Assembly (NCBI RefSeq): GCF_001613345.1
Contig: NZ_BDCE01000002.1
Coordinates: 1-43,953 of the forward strand
Direction of reading: 5' to 3'
Origin: Nocardia uniformis NBRC 13702
GTDB lineage: Bacteria > Actinomycetota > Actinomycetes > Mycobacteriales > Mycobacteriaceae
Length of the DNA: 43,953 nt
Under the pieces are notes generated by a model. It saw only the letters and a list, made by a program, of their open reading frames with translations. It made no database searches and was not told the origin of the DNA. Below, piece after piece: positions 17,255-25,921 of this stretch. How positions within the stretch are numbered: position 1 is the stretch's first letter; each line of letters opens with the position of its first letter. A program made the position numbers and the translations under genes.

Positions 17255-18616
17255 ATGGCCGTCAGCACCGACGTCATCGGCAGAGTCGATATGCCCACAC
17301 AGCGGGATGTCGATACCACGACGGACCGCAGCCTGCCTTTGCCACCGAGCCGCGACCCGTTCCTCCGCGCGCCCGCCGGATTCGCCGCACATTCTCCCGG
17401 CACGATTCTGCGCACCCGCCCGGTGGAATTGGCCCTGTTCGGCCTGGTGCCGCAGCGGGTATCGGCATGGCAGCTGCTGTATCGGAGCAGCGACCTGCAC
17501 GGAAAGCCGGAGGTGGCGGTCACCACGGTGCTGCTCCCCGAAGGGGCCGCACCCGATGATGGGCGTCCGCTACTGGCGTTCCAATCCGCCGTGGACGCGG
17601 TCACCGATCGCTGTGCTCCCTCCTATGCCCTGCGGCGCGGCGCGCTCGCGCCGGGTTCGGTGACACAGCTGGAGTGGCTGCTGGTCGCCAACGCGCTCCG
17701 GCGCGGCTGGGCGGTGACCATCGCCGACCATGAGGGACCGCACGGAAACTTCGGCGCGGCCCGTGAGCCCGGCTATCGCGCCCTGGACGGTATTCGCGCG
17801 GCGCTGCGGTTCGCCCCGCTCGGCCTGCGACCGGACACCAAGATCGCGGTCTGGGGTTATTCGGGCGGCGGTATGGCGAGTTCGTGGCTGGTGGAGATGG
17901 CTCCGACCTACGCTCCCGAATTGGCGATCGTGGGTGCGGTGCTGGGTGCGCCCGTGGGCGACCCGAAACATGTCTTCCTCAGCCTGAACGGCGGACTGTG
18001 GGCCGGTTTCCCCGCCATCGTCATCGCGGCGCTCCATCGGGTCTATCCCGCGCTGGCCGAGGTGGTGGGAAAAGAGATGACCGACGAGGGTCGCCGCGTC
18101 CTCGCCCTGGCCGAGCGGCTGGGTCCGATCGCGGTCCTGCCACTGCTGATCGGTCGCGATATCGACGACTACCTCACCCGCCCGCTGGCCGAGGTACTGC
18201 CCGACCTGGACGGCATGTTCGACGATATGCGGTTGGGCAATTCCACTCCGACCTGCCCGCTGCTGGTGATTCAACCGGTCCACGACCAGTGCATCGATGT
18301 GGCCGGCGTGGACGGTCAGGTGGATCGCTACCGCCGCGCGGGCGCCGCGGTCTGGTACCTCCGCGACCGTTTGAGCGAGCACTTCTCGCTCCTGCCCCTC
18401 TCCACCCCGATCAGCCTGGATTGGCTGGCCGATCGGCTCGCCGGAAAACCGCTGGAGACACCCACAACAAAGACCGTATGGTCGGTAGCGATGGGCCCCG
18501 CCCGCCTGCGCGGCCTGGCGGAAATGGCAAGTACCGCACTACGAGTCACGCTCGGACTGCGTCTGGTCCCGGTATCGGAGCCCCTGGTCGGCGAGGTGAG
18601 AGAACTGGCGGCCTGA
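17255..18616 (+). CDS. Lipase-family alpha/beta hydrolase (secretory lipase fold)
   Basis: The 453-aa protein matches the fungal-type secretory lipase/LIP family. The nucleophile elbow is GYSGGG with Ser203, the likely acid lies in QPVHDQCID and the likely catalytic His in SEHFSLLP. RDPFLRAPAGF and ADHEGPHGNF are typical of actinobacterial members. It should hydrolyse acylglycerols or other esters. No signal peptide is apparent at this start, unlike many relatives, so it may act inside the cell or leave by another route. The ATG has GAGGAGG 5 nt upstream. It precedes trmB by 59 nt. Confidence 0.88.
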   Translation: MAVSTDVIGRVDMPTQRDVDTTTDRSLPLPPSRDPFLRAPAGFAAHSPGTILRTRPVELALFGLVPQRVSAWQLLYRSSDLHGKPEVAVTTVLLPEGAAPDDGRPLLAFQSAVDAVTDRCAPSYALRRGALAPGSVTQLEWLLVANALRRGWAVTIADHEGPHGNFGAAREPGYRALDGIRAALRFAPLGLRPDTKIAVWGYSGGGMASSWLVEMAPTYAPELAIVGAVLGAPVGDPKHVFLSLNGGLWAGFPAIVIAALHRVYPALAEVVGKEMTDEGRRVLALAERLGPIAVLPLLIGRDIDDYLTRPLAEVLPDLDGMFDDMRLGNSTPTCPLLVIQPVHDQCIDVAGVDGQVDRYRRAGAAVWYLRDRLSEHFSLLPLSTPISLDWLADRLAGKPLETPTTKTVWSVAMGPARLRGLAEMASTALRVTLGLRLVPVSEPLVGEVRELAA

Positions 18617-18675
18617 AAACCGTCCGGGATGGAAACGCGTGGTCGATTGCTGCGCTAATCATCCAATACTGGACA

Positions 18676-19455
18676 ATGGACGCCGTGAACGACGCCGCGA
18701 ACCCCACCGCCGAGTCAGGTCCCGGGCCGCGGTCCACCTCGGTCGGCAACCGCCTCTACCCCCGGGTCACCAGCTTCCGGTCGCGCCGGGGCGCGCTCAC
18801 CCCGCCTCAGCAGCAGTCCTGGGAGCGGATGTGGCCGCGGATCGGCCGGGATGTCTCCGACGAACCCCTCGACGCCGATGCCTGGTTCGGCCGGAGCGCA
18901 CCGCTGATTATCGAGATCGGCTGCGGCACCGGCACCGCCACGGCGGCCATGGCCCTCGACGAGCCACAGTTCAATCTGATCGGTATCGAGGTCTACAAGC
19001 CTGGCCTGGCGCAGTTGGTGCAGCGGGTCGAGCGCGAGAACATCGAGAACCTCCGGGTATTGCGCGGCGATGCCGTCGATGTGTTGGAAAACATGATTGC
19101 TGAGCAGTCGCTCACCGGCGTTCGGGTGTTCTTTCCGGACCCGTGGCCGAAGGCTCGCCATCACAAGCGGCGGCTGTTGCAGCCCGCCACCATGAAGCTC
19201 ATCGCATCGCGACTGCGCCCCGGCGGGGTACTGCACGTGGCGACCGATCATGCCGATTACGCGGAGTGGATCGCCGAAGTCGGCGCGGGAGAACCGCAGC
19301 TCATCGGCCTCAATGAGGCCACGGGGGGCAATTCGGACGATTGGCGCAAAACCGCACCAATCGGTTTCGAACGTCCGATTACCAAGTTCGAAAGCAAAGG
19401 ACTCCGCGCGGGTAGCGCGATCAACGAGTTCATCTGGGGGAAGATCGAATCATGA
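18676..19455 (+). CDS. trmB: tRNA (guanine-N7-)-methyltransferase
   Basis: The 259-aa protein has the SAM motif EIGCGTG at 80-86 and the TrmB hallmark FFPDPWPK at 151-158 followed by a basic HHKRR run. RPGGVLHVATDHADYAEW and a late FERPITKFESKG complete the family pattern. It makes m7G46 in tRNA variable loops. ATG 18676 is used; GTG 18685 is possible, and neither has a strong ribosome-binding site. Its last 4 nt overlap the NYN gene, which in turn touches mmpL3. This order is the same as I recall for Rv0208c-Rv0207c-Rv0206c. Confidence 0.95.
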   Translation: MDAVNDAANPTAESGPGPRSTSVGNRLYPRVTSFRSRRGALTPPQQQSWERMWPRIGRDVSDEPLDADAWFGRSAPLIIEIGCGTGTATAAMALDEPQFNLIGIEVYKPGLAQLVQRVERENIENLRVLRGDAVDVLENMIAEQSLTGVRVFFPDPWPKARHHKRRLLQPATMKLIASRLRPGGVLHVATDHADYAEWIAEVGAGEPQLIGLNEATGGNSDDWRKTAPIGFERPITKFESKGLRAGSAINEFIWGKIES

Positions 19456-20198
19456 GTGTCAGCGAGATGACCCCGGAGGTCACGGATGTTGCCGGAATAA
19501 TGCACGGCACCCCCTCCGCGGAAGTGCCCGGCACCCCAGGCCTCGGTGTCAGTACCCCGGATGTGCGGCGCGTCCTGCTCGTATGGGACGCACCGAATCT
19601 CGATATGGGCCTCGGCGCGATCCTCGGCGGGCGCCCGACCGCCGCCTATCGCCCGCGCTTCGACGCCCTCGGCCGCTGGCTGCTGGCCCGCACTGCCGAA
19701 CTGTCGGTAGGTAGCCCGCGCCGGGTCGAGCCCGAGGCCACCGTCTTCACCAATATCGCGCCCGGCACCGCCGATGTGGTGCGGCCATGGGTGGAGGCGC
19801 TACGGAATGTGGGCTACGCGGTTTTCGCAAAACCGAAGATCGACGAGGATTCCGACGTCGACAGCGATATGCTCGCCCATATCGAGCTACGTCGCCGTGG
19901 CGCGGGCCTGGCGGGCATCATGGTCGCCTCCGCGGACGGGCAGGCGTTTCGTGCCCCGCTCGAGGAGATCGCCGCGACCGGTATTCCCGTTCAGGTGCTC
20001 GGATTCCGCGAGCACGCGAGCTGGGCGGTCACGTCCGATATCCTCGAGTTCATCGATCTGGAAGACATCCCGGGCGTGTTCCGCGAACCGCTGCCCAGGG
20101 TGAGCCTCGAGTCGCTGCCCGACGAGGGAGCGTGGTTGCAGCCATTCCGGCCGCTTACCGCACTGCTCACCTCCCGCCCCGCTCAAGGAGTCGCTTAG
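19452..20198 (+). CDS. NYN-domain (PIN-like) putative ribonuclease, Rv0207c-like
   Basis: The 248-aa protein fits the NYN branch of PIN-like nucleases. Asp46 ends the first strand in VLLVWDAPNLDMGL, an acidic DSDVDSDM cluster lies at 133-140, and VASADGQAF with Asp162 supplies another metal ligand. Such enzymes cut RNA using metal ions; the target is unknown. It overlaps trmB by ATGA and ends TAGTG, one base into mmpL3. Coupling between a tRNA modification enzyme, a putative RNase and an essential lipid exporter is unusual. The first ~38 residues look disordered. Confidence 0.85.
   Translation: MSVSEMTPEVTDVAGIMHGTPSAEVPGTPGLGVSTPDVRRVLLVWDAPNLDMGLGAILGGRPTAAYRPRFDALGRWLLARTAELSVGSPRRVEPEATVFTNIAPGTADVVRPWVEALRNVGYAVFAKPKIDEDSDVDSDMLAHIELRRRGAGLAGIMVASADGQAFRAPLEEIAATGIPVQVLGFREHASWAVTSDILEFIDLEDIPGVFREPLPRVSLESLPDEGAWLQPFRPLTALLTSRPAQGVA
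20185..20190 (+). promoter_or_regulatory. Ribosome-binding site setting the mmpL3 start
   Basis: AAGGAG lies inside the end of the NYN gene, 7 nt before GTG 20198. It decides the mmpL3 start although the reading frame stays open for about 400 nt upstream. Confidence 0.75.
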
Positions 20199-23100
20199 TG
20201 TTCACCCGCTGGGGCGACCTGGTCTACAAGCTGCGCTTCGCCGTTCTCGGCATGGTGGCGGCTGGCATGCTCGCACTCGGTGGTTTCGGGTTCGGGCTGG
20301 AAAACCATCTCAGCGCCAGCGGGTGGTTCGACCCGACCTCACAGTCCGTGCACGCGGCGGAACTGAAGGATTCGGTATACGGGCGCGATCACAACAGTGA
20401 CGTCGTACTGATGTACACCGCGCCCGACGGAAAGACCATCGACGATCCGGAATTCAGCCAGCAGGTCGTCGACAGCCTCAATTCCCTGCCACAGGACTAT
20501 CCGGAGATCACCGGCGTCAACGGCGCGTACTGGAAAACCGATACCGGCCAGTGGATTCCGAATGTGGCGGGCAGTCAGGACAAGAAGTACGGTTTCGCCA
20601 CCGTCGCCGTCAAGGGCGACAACGACAATGACATGCTGCGGAATACCAAGACGTTGTCCGAAGCCGACGCCTTCGCGATTCCCGGGGTAAAGGTCGAGGT
20701 CGCCGGTCTGCAACCGATCTCGTTCACCCTGCAGGACACCATTGCCAGCGACGTGAAACGCATGGAGCTGCTCGCGATTCCGGCCGTCGCGGTCCTGCTG
20801 TTCTTCATCTTCGGCGGTGTGGTCGCCGCCGCGCTGCCGCTGATCATCGGCGGGCTCACCATCCTCGCCTCCAACGGCATCATTATGGGGCTGACCAAGT
20901 TCACCGAGGTGAACTCGTTCGTCTCGGCCGTGGTATCGATGATCGGTCTGGGCCTGGCCATCGACTACGGACTGTTCATCGTGAGCCGGTTCCGGGAGGA
21001 GCTGGCCGAGGGCTATGACACGCGGGCCGCGGTGCGCCGCACCGTAATGACGGCGGGCCGCACGGTGACGTCGTCGGCGACCATGATTATCGCCGCCAGC
21101 GCTGGCATGCTGCTGTTCCCGCAGGGCTTCCTCAAATCCGTCGCCTACGGCACCATCGCCGCGGTCCTGCTGGCCATGATTTCCGCGCTCACCGTCCTGC
21201 CCGCGCTGCTCAGCATTCTGGGTCGGCGCGTGGATATGCTGGGCCTCAAGTGGATTCGCCGGACCAAAACCGCCGACGAGGTGGAGAGCGGATGGTGGGG
21301 CAAGCTCACCGCGTGGGTAATGAAGCATCCGCTCAAGGTCGCCATTCCGCTGACCATCGGGCTGCTGCTGCTCATCATCCCGGTGAAGAACCTGCAGTTC
21401 GGCGGAATCAGCGAAACCTATCTGCCGCCGGACAATCCGACCCGTGTGGCGCAGGAGCATTTCGACGAGATCTTCCCGCTGCGCAAGTCCGATCCGGTGC
21501 AGCTGATCATTGTCACCGACAATACGAAGAACATCGGTCCGATCCTCTCCCAGGCGAACAAGGCCCCGGGGCTGGTGCGGAACGCGCAGTTCGGGATTCC
21601 GGCCAAGCCGCCGAACGATTCCAATGTGTGGGTCACCGAGGCCACCGTCGTGGACAGCGCCGATCCCGAGGAGACCGTCGACTATCTGCGGTCGATGGAA
21701 GTGCCCGAGGGTGCGGAAGTAATGGTCACCGGCCAGCCGGTGATGATGATGGACAGCATCAATTCGCTGCTCGACCGCATGCCGTTGATGATCGCGCTGG
21801 TGCTGCTGATCACCACGATTCTGATGTTCCTCACCTTCGGCTCGCTGGTGCTGCCGCTCAAGGCGGCACTCATGAGCGCGCTCGGCCTGGGCTCCACGCT
21901 GGGCATTCTGACCTGGATCTTTATCGACGGCCACGGCGCGAGCCTGCTCAATTTCACTCCGCAGCCGATTATGTCGCCGGTCCTGGTGCTGATCATCGCG
22001 ATCATCTACGGCCTATCGATCGACTACGAAGTATTCCTGTTGTCCCGCATGGTCGAAGCCCGCACGCAGGGTGCGAGTACCACCGAGGCGGTGCGCATCG
22101 GTACCGCGCAGACCGGGCGCATTATTACCGCGGCCGCACTGATCCTGCTGGTGGTGACGGGCGCGTTCGCGTTCTCCGATCTGGTGATGATGCAGTACAT
22201 CGCCTACGGCATGGTGGCGGCGCTGTTCATCGACGCGACCGTTCTGCGCATGCTGCTGGTGCCCGCCACCATGAAGCTGCTCGGCGACGACTGCTGGTGG
22301 GCTCCGGCCTGGATGAAGCGAATCCAGGAGAAGATCGGGCTGGGTGAGCCGATCCTCGACGATGAGCGCCCCGGCGGCGGGGAGATGGTGGACCTGGTCA
22401 AGACCACCCCGGTCACCGATCCGGTCACGCTGCAGATGCCGGTTGTCACCGACGGATCCCCCGGCACCAAGCCGCGCACCTTCCGGAAACCACGGCCCGC
22501 CAGAATGGTCGACGTCGACAGCGAAGCGCCGACGCAACGATTGGACGATGCGACGGCCGTACTGCCGATCATCAAGCCGTCGGGCTCGGTGGCGCAGACC
22601 AATGTGCCGATCGCCCGGACCAGCGGCACACCCGGGACCACGCGCCCGCCCAGCTCACCGACCGCAATGGAATCGACCACGGCACCAATAGGTTCCGACG
22701 CGAACACCCGCAACGCGACGATCTCCGACACACCCGCGCAGCCCGGTGTAGGCGTGCAGCCCAGGGCCCTGACGAACCTCGACAGCGCGCCCTCCGGCAG
22801 CGAAACCGCGTCCCGCCCCGCACCATCGGCCGAACAGCCGGACACCCCGGCCCAGTCGGCCAGCGGTGTGGTTCCGCAGATCTCGCAGCCGGATGGGCAC
22901 GCAGAGCAAGGCGATTCGCCCGTCGGAGGCGCCGAACGAGTTCTCCCGCCCCCGGGCGTACCGAAGCTCCCCCCGCACCCGGCCACCCGCGCCCAGCTCT
23001 ACCAGCCGCACACCCCCGAGCCGCAGCCGACGGTACCGACGCATGCTCCGGAACAGCGTCCCGCCCCGGAACCAGCACCGGTGCAGCCCCAGAATCCAAC

Positions 23101-23437
23101 TCCCACACAGGATTCGGACCCAACCCCGGCGAAACGTCCGGCACCCAGGCCACGCCAGCATTCGACCGCGACCCCCGATGACCCCACGGTCGAAACCCCG
23201 GCCACACCCCCGTCGGATCCGGTCGACCCCGAGCACTCGCCGACCCAACACTCCGCCGAGGACAACTCGCAGGGCGTCACCCGGGGCAGTATCGAACAGT
23301 GGATGTCCGACCTGCGTACCTCCCGCCGCCGCCCGGCCAAGGACGACAAAGTCGACGACGATGAGGGCCGCCACCGCGGCAACGAGGGCCGCACGGTCAG
23401 CGTCAACGAACTCCTCCGCCGCCAGAACCGCGATTAG
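20198..23437 (+). CDS. mmpL3: MmpL3-type RND transporter for trehalose monomycolate
   Basis: The 1079-aa RND protein has two repeats of membrane helices and periplasmic domains. The proton-relay pairs are seen in GLGLAIDYG (Asp256-Tyr257, the same numbers as in mycobacterial MmpL3) and YGLSIDYE (Asp609-Tyr610). The family carries trehalose monomycolate across the plasma membrane for cell-wall mycolylation and is the target of SQ109-type inhibitors. The membrane core ends near residue 720. The remaining ~350 residues are cytoplasmic, Pro/Thr/Ser-rich and acidic-basic, longer than the tail of M. tuberculosis MmpL3. Start is GTG 20198 with AAGGAG upstream. The end overlaps the convergent SnoaL-like gene by 4 nt. 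Confidence 0.95.
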   Translation: MFTRWGDLVYKLRFAVLGMVAAGMLALGGFGFGLENHLSASGWFDPTSQSVHAAELKDSVYGRDHNSDVVLMYTAPDGKTIDDPEFSQQVVDSLNSLPQDYPEITGVNGAYWKTDTGQWIPNVAGSQDKKYGFATVAVKGDNDNDMLRNTKTLSEADAFAIPGVKVEVAGLQPISFTLQDTIASDVKRMELLAIPAVAVLLFFIFGGVVAAALPLIIGGLTILASNGIIMGLTKFTEVNSFVSAVVSMIGLGLAIDYGLFIVSRFREELAEGYDTRAAVRRTVMTAGRTVTSSATMIIAASAGMLLFPQGFLKSVAYGTIAAVLLAMISALTVLPALLSILGRRVDMLGLKWIRRTKTADEVESGWWGKLTAWVMKHPLKVAIPLTIGLLLLIIPVKNLQFGGISETYLPPDNPTRVAQEHFDEIFPLRKSDPVQLIIVTDNTKNIGPILSQANKAPGLVRNAQFGIPAKPPNDSNVWVTEATVVDSADPEETVDYLRSMEVPEGAEVMVTGQPVMMMDSINSLLDRMPLMIALVLLITTILMFLTFGSLVLPLKAALMSALGLGSTLGILTWIFIDGHGASLLNFTPQPIMSPVLVLIIAIIYGLSIDYEVFLLSRMVEARTQGASTTEAVRIGTAQTGRIITAAALILLVVTGAFAFSDLVMMQYIAYGMVAALFIDATVLRMLLVPATMKLLGDDCWWAPAWMKRIQEKIGLGEPILDDERPGGGEMVDLVKTTPVTDPVTLQMPVVTDGSPGTKPRTFRKPRPARMVDVDSEAPTQRLDDATAVLPIIKPSGSVAQTNVPIARTSGTPGTTRPPSSPTAMESTTAPIGSDANTRNATISDTPAQPGVGVQPRALTNLDSAPSGSETASRPAPSAEQPDTPAQSASGVVPQISQPDGHAEQGDSPVGGAERVLPPPGVPKLPPHPATRAQLYQPHTPEPQPTVPTHAPEQRPAPEPAPVQPQNPTPTQDSDPTPAKRPAPRPRQHSTATPDDPTVETPATPPSDPVDPEHSPTQHSAEDNSQGVTRGSIEQWMSDLRTSRRRPAKDDKVDDDEGRHRGNEGRTVSVNELLRRQNRD

Positions 23438-23862
23438 TCCCTGCGGAAACCTCCGGTGTCCAGCGTCGCCAGGACACCGGCGGTATCGAGGTAGAACGGG
23501 CGGAAAGCGGTAATCAGCCCGTCGCGGAAAGTGATCCACTGCACCAGCTCGGTCTCGAGCACTCGTCCGCTGGCACGGGCGGTAAGCCGCCCACGGCTGT
23601 ACACAGCGACGGTGTCGATATCGGCGACGAACCGCTGTTCGATGAATTCCAATGCGCTCCAGGCGTCCCCAAAAGCCGTCAGAAAGCGCGCGAAGTCGTC
23701 CCGCCCCCGCCAATCTCCGCCATAGGGCAGCGCAGGAGCCTGGGCCATGAGGACATCCGCGGCGAGATAGTCGGTCATCGCCTCGATCCCGGCGTCGCCT
23801 CGAATATAGGCGGCCTCAGCAGCGTAGAAATTTTCCAGAATGGCAAGCGAATCGGCGGTCAT
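23434..23862 (-). CDS. SnoaL-like / NTF2-fold protein
   Basis: The 142-aa protein has the NTF2-like pattern of an N-terminal helix pair (LENFYAAEAAYIRGD), a short loop with WRGRDDFARFLTAFGDAW, then beta strands ending in LVQWITFRDGLITAFRPFYLDT. Members act as small cyclases, isomerases or binding proteins; no specific catalytic set can be assigned. It converges on mmpL3 with overlapping stops (TTAG). A role with its neighbours is not implied. The roughly 200 bp upstream, to 24060, holds no other gene. Confidence 0.8.
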   Translation of the reverse strand: MTADSLAILENFYAAEAAYIRGDAGIEAMTDYLAADVLMAQAPALPYGGDWRGRDDFARFLTAFGDAWSALEFIEQRFVADIDTVAVYSRGRLTARASGRVLETELVQWITFRDGLITAFRPFYLDTAGVLATLDTGGFRRD

Positions 23863-24060
23863 CCCCCGATACTCGCGGCGACACTGCGTCGAAACCGGCG
23901 GAAATCGGCCCTGGCGCTGCGTATCCCGCCAACTTGCCTAGACCGCCGGCCACTCCAACTCCTCGGTGATGGCGAGGCGGGTACGATGCTGCTGCGGTCC
24001 GACGTACCAGCTAGGAATGAAAGTTCCCGGCACAGCGCTGCGCCCATGAGGAGGCAGACG

Positions 24061-24216
24061 ATGACTGATCCGAATATCGCCGACACTCCGCCCGATGAGG
24101 CTGATCGAGTACGCCGTCGCCTGCGCGAGCAATTCGCGGACTGGGTGCGGACTGGCGGCCTCGAGGAGGAACAACCGACCCCGTCGCCGCAATCCCCGGC
24201 AGGCCCGGCGAACTGA
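24061..24216 (+). CDS. 51-aa hydrophilic protein of unknown function
   Basis: The small ORF starts at ATG 24061 with GAGGAGG at 24048-24054, an excellent ribosome-binding site. The product has an acidic start, a basic amphipathic helix DRVRRRLREQFADWVR and a Pro-rich tail. I do not recognise it. It could be a partner-binding peptide. It converges on the hydrolase gene with 2 nt between stop codons, which supports a real, packed gene. Confidence 0.65.
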   Translation: MTDPNIADTPPDEADRVRRRLREQFADWVRTGGLEEEQPTPSPQSPAGPAN

Positions 24217-24218
24217 GT

Positions 24219-25094
24219 TCAGGCCACGTGTCTGATTGCTCGCGCCATAGAAGCGCGCACCTCAGCGGTAATGAGGTCGGGCGCTTCGAGCATGGGGACG
24301 TGGCCTACGCCGGGTAGGGGGCGGACCTCGGTTGTCGGGTGGTTCGCGAAGGCGTTGGGGGCGTAGAAGTGGGGTGGGAGGATGCGGTCGTGTTCGGGCA
24401 GGAGCACCGTCACCGGGATGTCCAGATCGGCTAGTTCGGTGAAACCCGTTGGTACCGAGGGGTCTTCGGCCAGGTCGGTAATGATGTCGCAGCGGCCGGG
24501 GGCGGCGGACATGGCGGTGGCGAGGCGGTTGGAGACCGCGGCGGGGCGGTGGGCGAGGAGGGGGACCAGGAGGCTGCGGAGCATGGAGGGCATGACGGGG
24601 CGGCCGTTGGGGGTGCCGAGGCCGACCAGGGGGCCGAAGGAGCGGAATTTGCGGATGAGGGATTGGGCGGCGAGGCCGTCGGGCCAGAATCCGGCCGGGG
24701 CGATGGCGGTTACCGTGGTGGCGCGGCCGCGGGCGGCGAGTTCGAAGGCGAGCCAACCGCCCAGTGAATTTCCGACGAGATGGGCTGTGCGCCAACCGAC
24801 TTCGTCGAGGCAGGCTTCGACGAAGTCCGCCAGCGCGGAGATGGTGGCGGGACGCTGTGCCGCCGGTCCGCCCCAGTGGCCGGGGAGGGTGAGGGCGAGC
24901 ACCTCGTGGTCGCGGGCCAGGTCCTCGATAATGGGTTCCCAGGACTGCCAGGTGAGCACGAATCCGTGCAGCAGTAGCACCGGCTCGCCACGGCCGGTGC
25001 GCCGACTCGGTTCGGGTGCCGGAATCGAATCGGCCGAGTCGTGATCCACCATAATCGTGACGATACCGGGCGCGACTTCCGTCCGCCGTGCCAC
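24219..25094 (-). CDS. Alpha/beta hydrolase
   Basis: The 291-aa protein has the oxyanion motif LLHGFV, the nucleophile elbow VGNSLGG with Ser110, a lid region after IAPAGFWPDG, the acid candidate in VLLPEHDRILPP, and the catalytic His in GVGHVPMLEAP. The substrate is unknown: esterase, haloperoxidase-like or C-C hydrolase are all possible. GTG 25094 is the longest start; the internal ATG near 25052 is an alternative. It follows the DUF1707 gene by 27 nt on the same strand and probably shares its transcript. Confidence 0.87.
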   Translation of the reverse strand: MARRTEVAPGIVTIMVDHDSADSIPAPEPSRRTGRGEPVLLLHGFVLTWQSWEPIIEDLARDHEVLALTLPGHWGGPAAQRPATISALADFVEACLDEVGWRTAHLVGNSLGGWLAFELAARGRATTVTAIAPAGFWPDGLAAQSLIRKFRSFGPLVGLGTPNGRPVMPSMLRSLLVPLLAHRPAAVSNRLATAMSAAPGRCDIITDLAEDPSVPTGFTELADLDIPVTVLLPEHDRILPPHFYAPNAFANHPTTEVRPLPGVGHVPMLEAPDLITAEVRASMARAIRHVA

Positions 25095-25121
25095 GATCGG
25101 CCGGTTTGTCCGACGCTGGGC

Positions 25122-25814
25122 TTACATCCCGTGCATGAACTTCCGCCAGTGCGCCGCGAATGGGTGCTTGGCGGTGACGGAGCCGAAACGGATACGGCCG
25201 TGCACAACCAGATGCAGTGGCCCTATCGGAGGACCGGTGCGGACCTTATTGTTCACGCTGGAGCCGATGAGGTCGAGTCCGTTCAGGTCGACGGTGGCTT
25301 CGGCCGGCACGATCAGCGTCAGCGAGCTGAAATTGTCGTTCATCCGGATCTCCACCACCTGGGTGGACATGATCGCCTGGGTGAAGTCCAAGGTCACACC
25401 GCCGAAAATATTGTCCAGCAGCATTGTCGGCGCGACATGCCACGGACCCTTGCGAGTCGTATTGGACAGTCGGCTGCGAATCACATCCCCGGTCGCATTG
25501 GTGCGCGGTGCGGCCGCGGGGTGCGGTACCGGCGCATGCGGCGGTTTCACGAACCGCTGCTGCTGCGGCGCGGGCTGACCGACCAGCCGGATACCGGGCA
25601 GATCGATGAGTACGGCATTGAGTTCACCGCGTGTCTTCGACGCCAGTACCGTATCCATGCGTTCGGTGAATTCACCCAGCGACAGCATGCCGAGTCCGAC
25701 GGCGCGTTGCAGCAGCCGTCCGACGTGTTCGCGTTCGGCGTCGGATATCCGCAGATCCCGGTCGCCCACCACATGCTCGGTACCCGGCTCGGAAACCGTT
25801 TCAGGACCACCCAT
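25122..25814 (-). CDS. DUF1707 protein with a LiaF-like C-terminal domain
   Basis: The 230-aa protein starts with the DUF1707 signature RISDAEREHVGRLLQRAVG...LGEFTERMDTVL, near residues 21-65. A Pro-rich linker follows, then a beta-rich domain including NIFGGVTLDFTQA and VVEIRMNDNFSSLTLIVP, like the cell-wall-active-antibiotic response domain of LiaF. There is no membrane segment. LiaF-type domains often work with envelope-stress two-component systems, and such a system lies just upstream on the same strand, so a link is plausible (inference). Confidence 0.85.
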   Translation of the reverse strand: MGGPETVSEPGTEHVVGDRDLRISDAEREHVGRLLQRAVGLGMLSLGEFTERMDTVLASKTRGELNAVLIDLPGIRLVGQPAPQQQRFVKPPHAPVPHPAAAPRTNATGDVIRSRLSNTTRKGPWHVAPTMLLDNIFGGVTLDFTQAIMSTQVVEIRMNDNFSSLTLIVPAEATVDLNGLDLIGSSVNNKVRTGPPIGPLHLVVHGRIRFGSVTAKHPFAAHWRKFMHGM

Positions 25815-25875
25815 GCATTCGAGGTTAGCGATGAACCGGGTGCTCGCGCATCAGGGCAATCCCTGAATCATGAGG

Positions 25876-25908
25876 GTGGATTCCGGCCAAAAACACGCCG
25901 GAACGACG
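25876..25908. repeat. Right arm of the dispersed inverted repeat
   Basis: GTGGATTCCGGCCAAAAAC followed by ACGCCGGAACGACG matches the right arm of the full copies. No left arm is visible. It separates the DUF1707 gene from the response regulator gene. Confidence 0.7.
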
Positions 25909-25921
25909 AGGGGCTACAGCA

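Noticed and set aside
20339..21934. 531-codon open frame on the minus strand
   Set aside because: It is antisense to mmpL3, has His/Gln/Arg-rich low-complexity content and no domain; it results from the high GC of the opposite strand.
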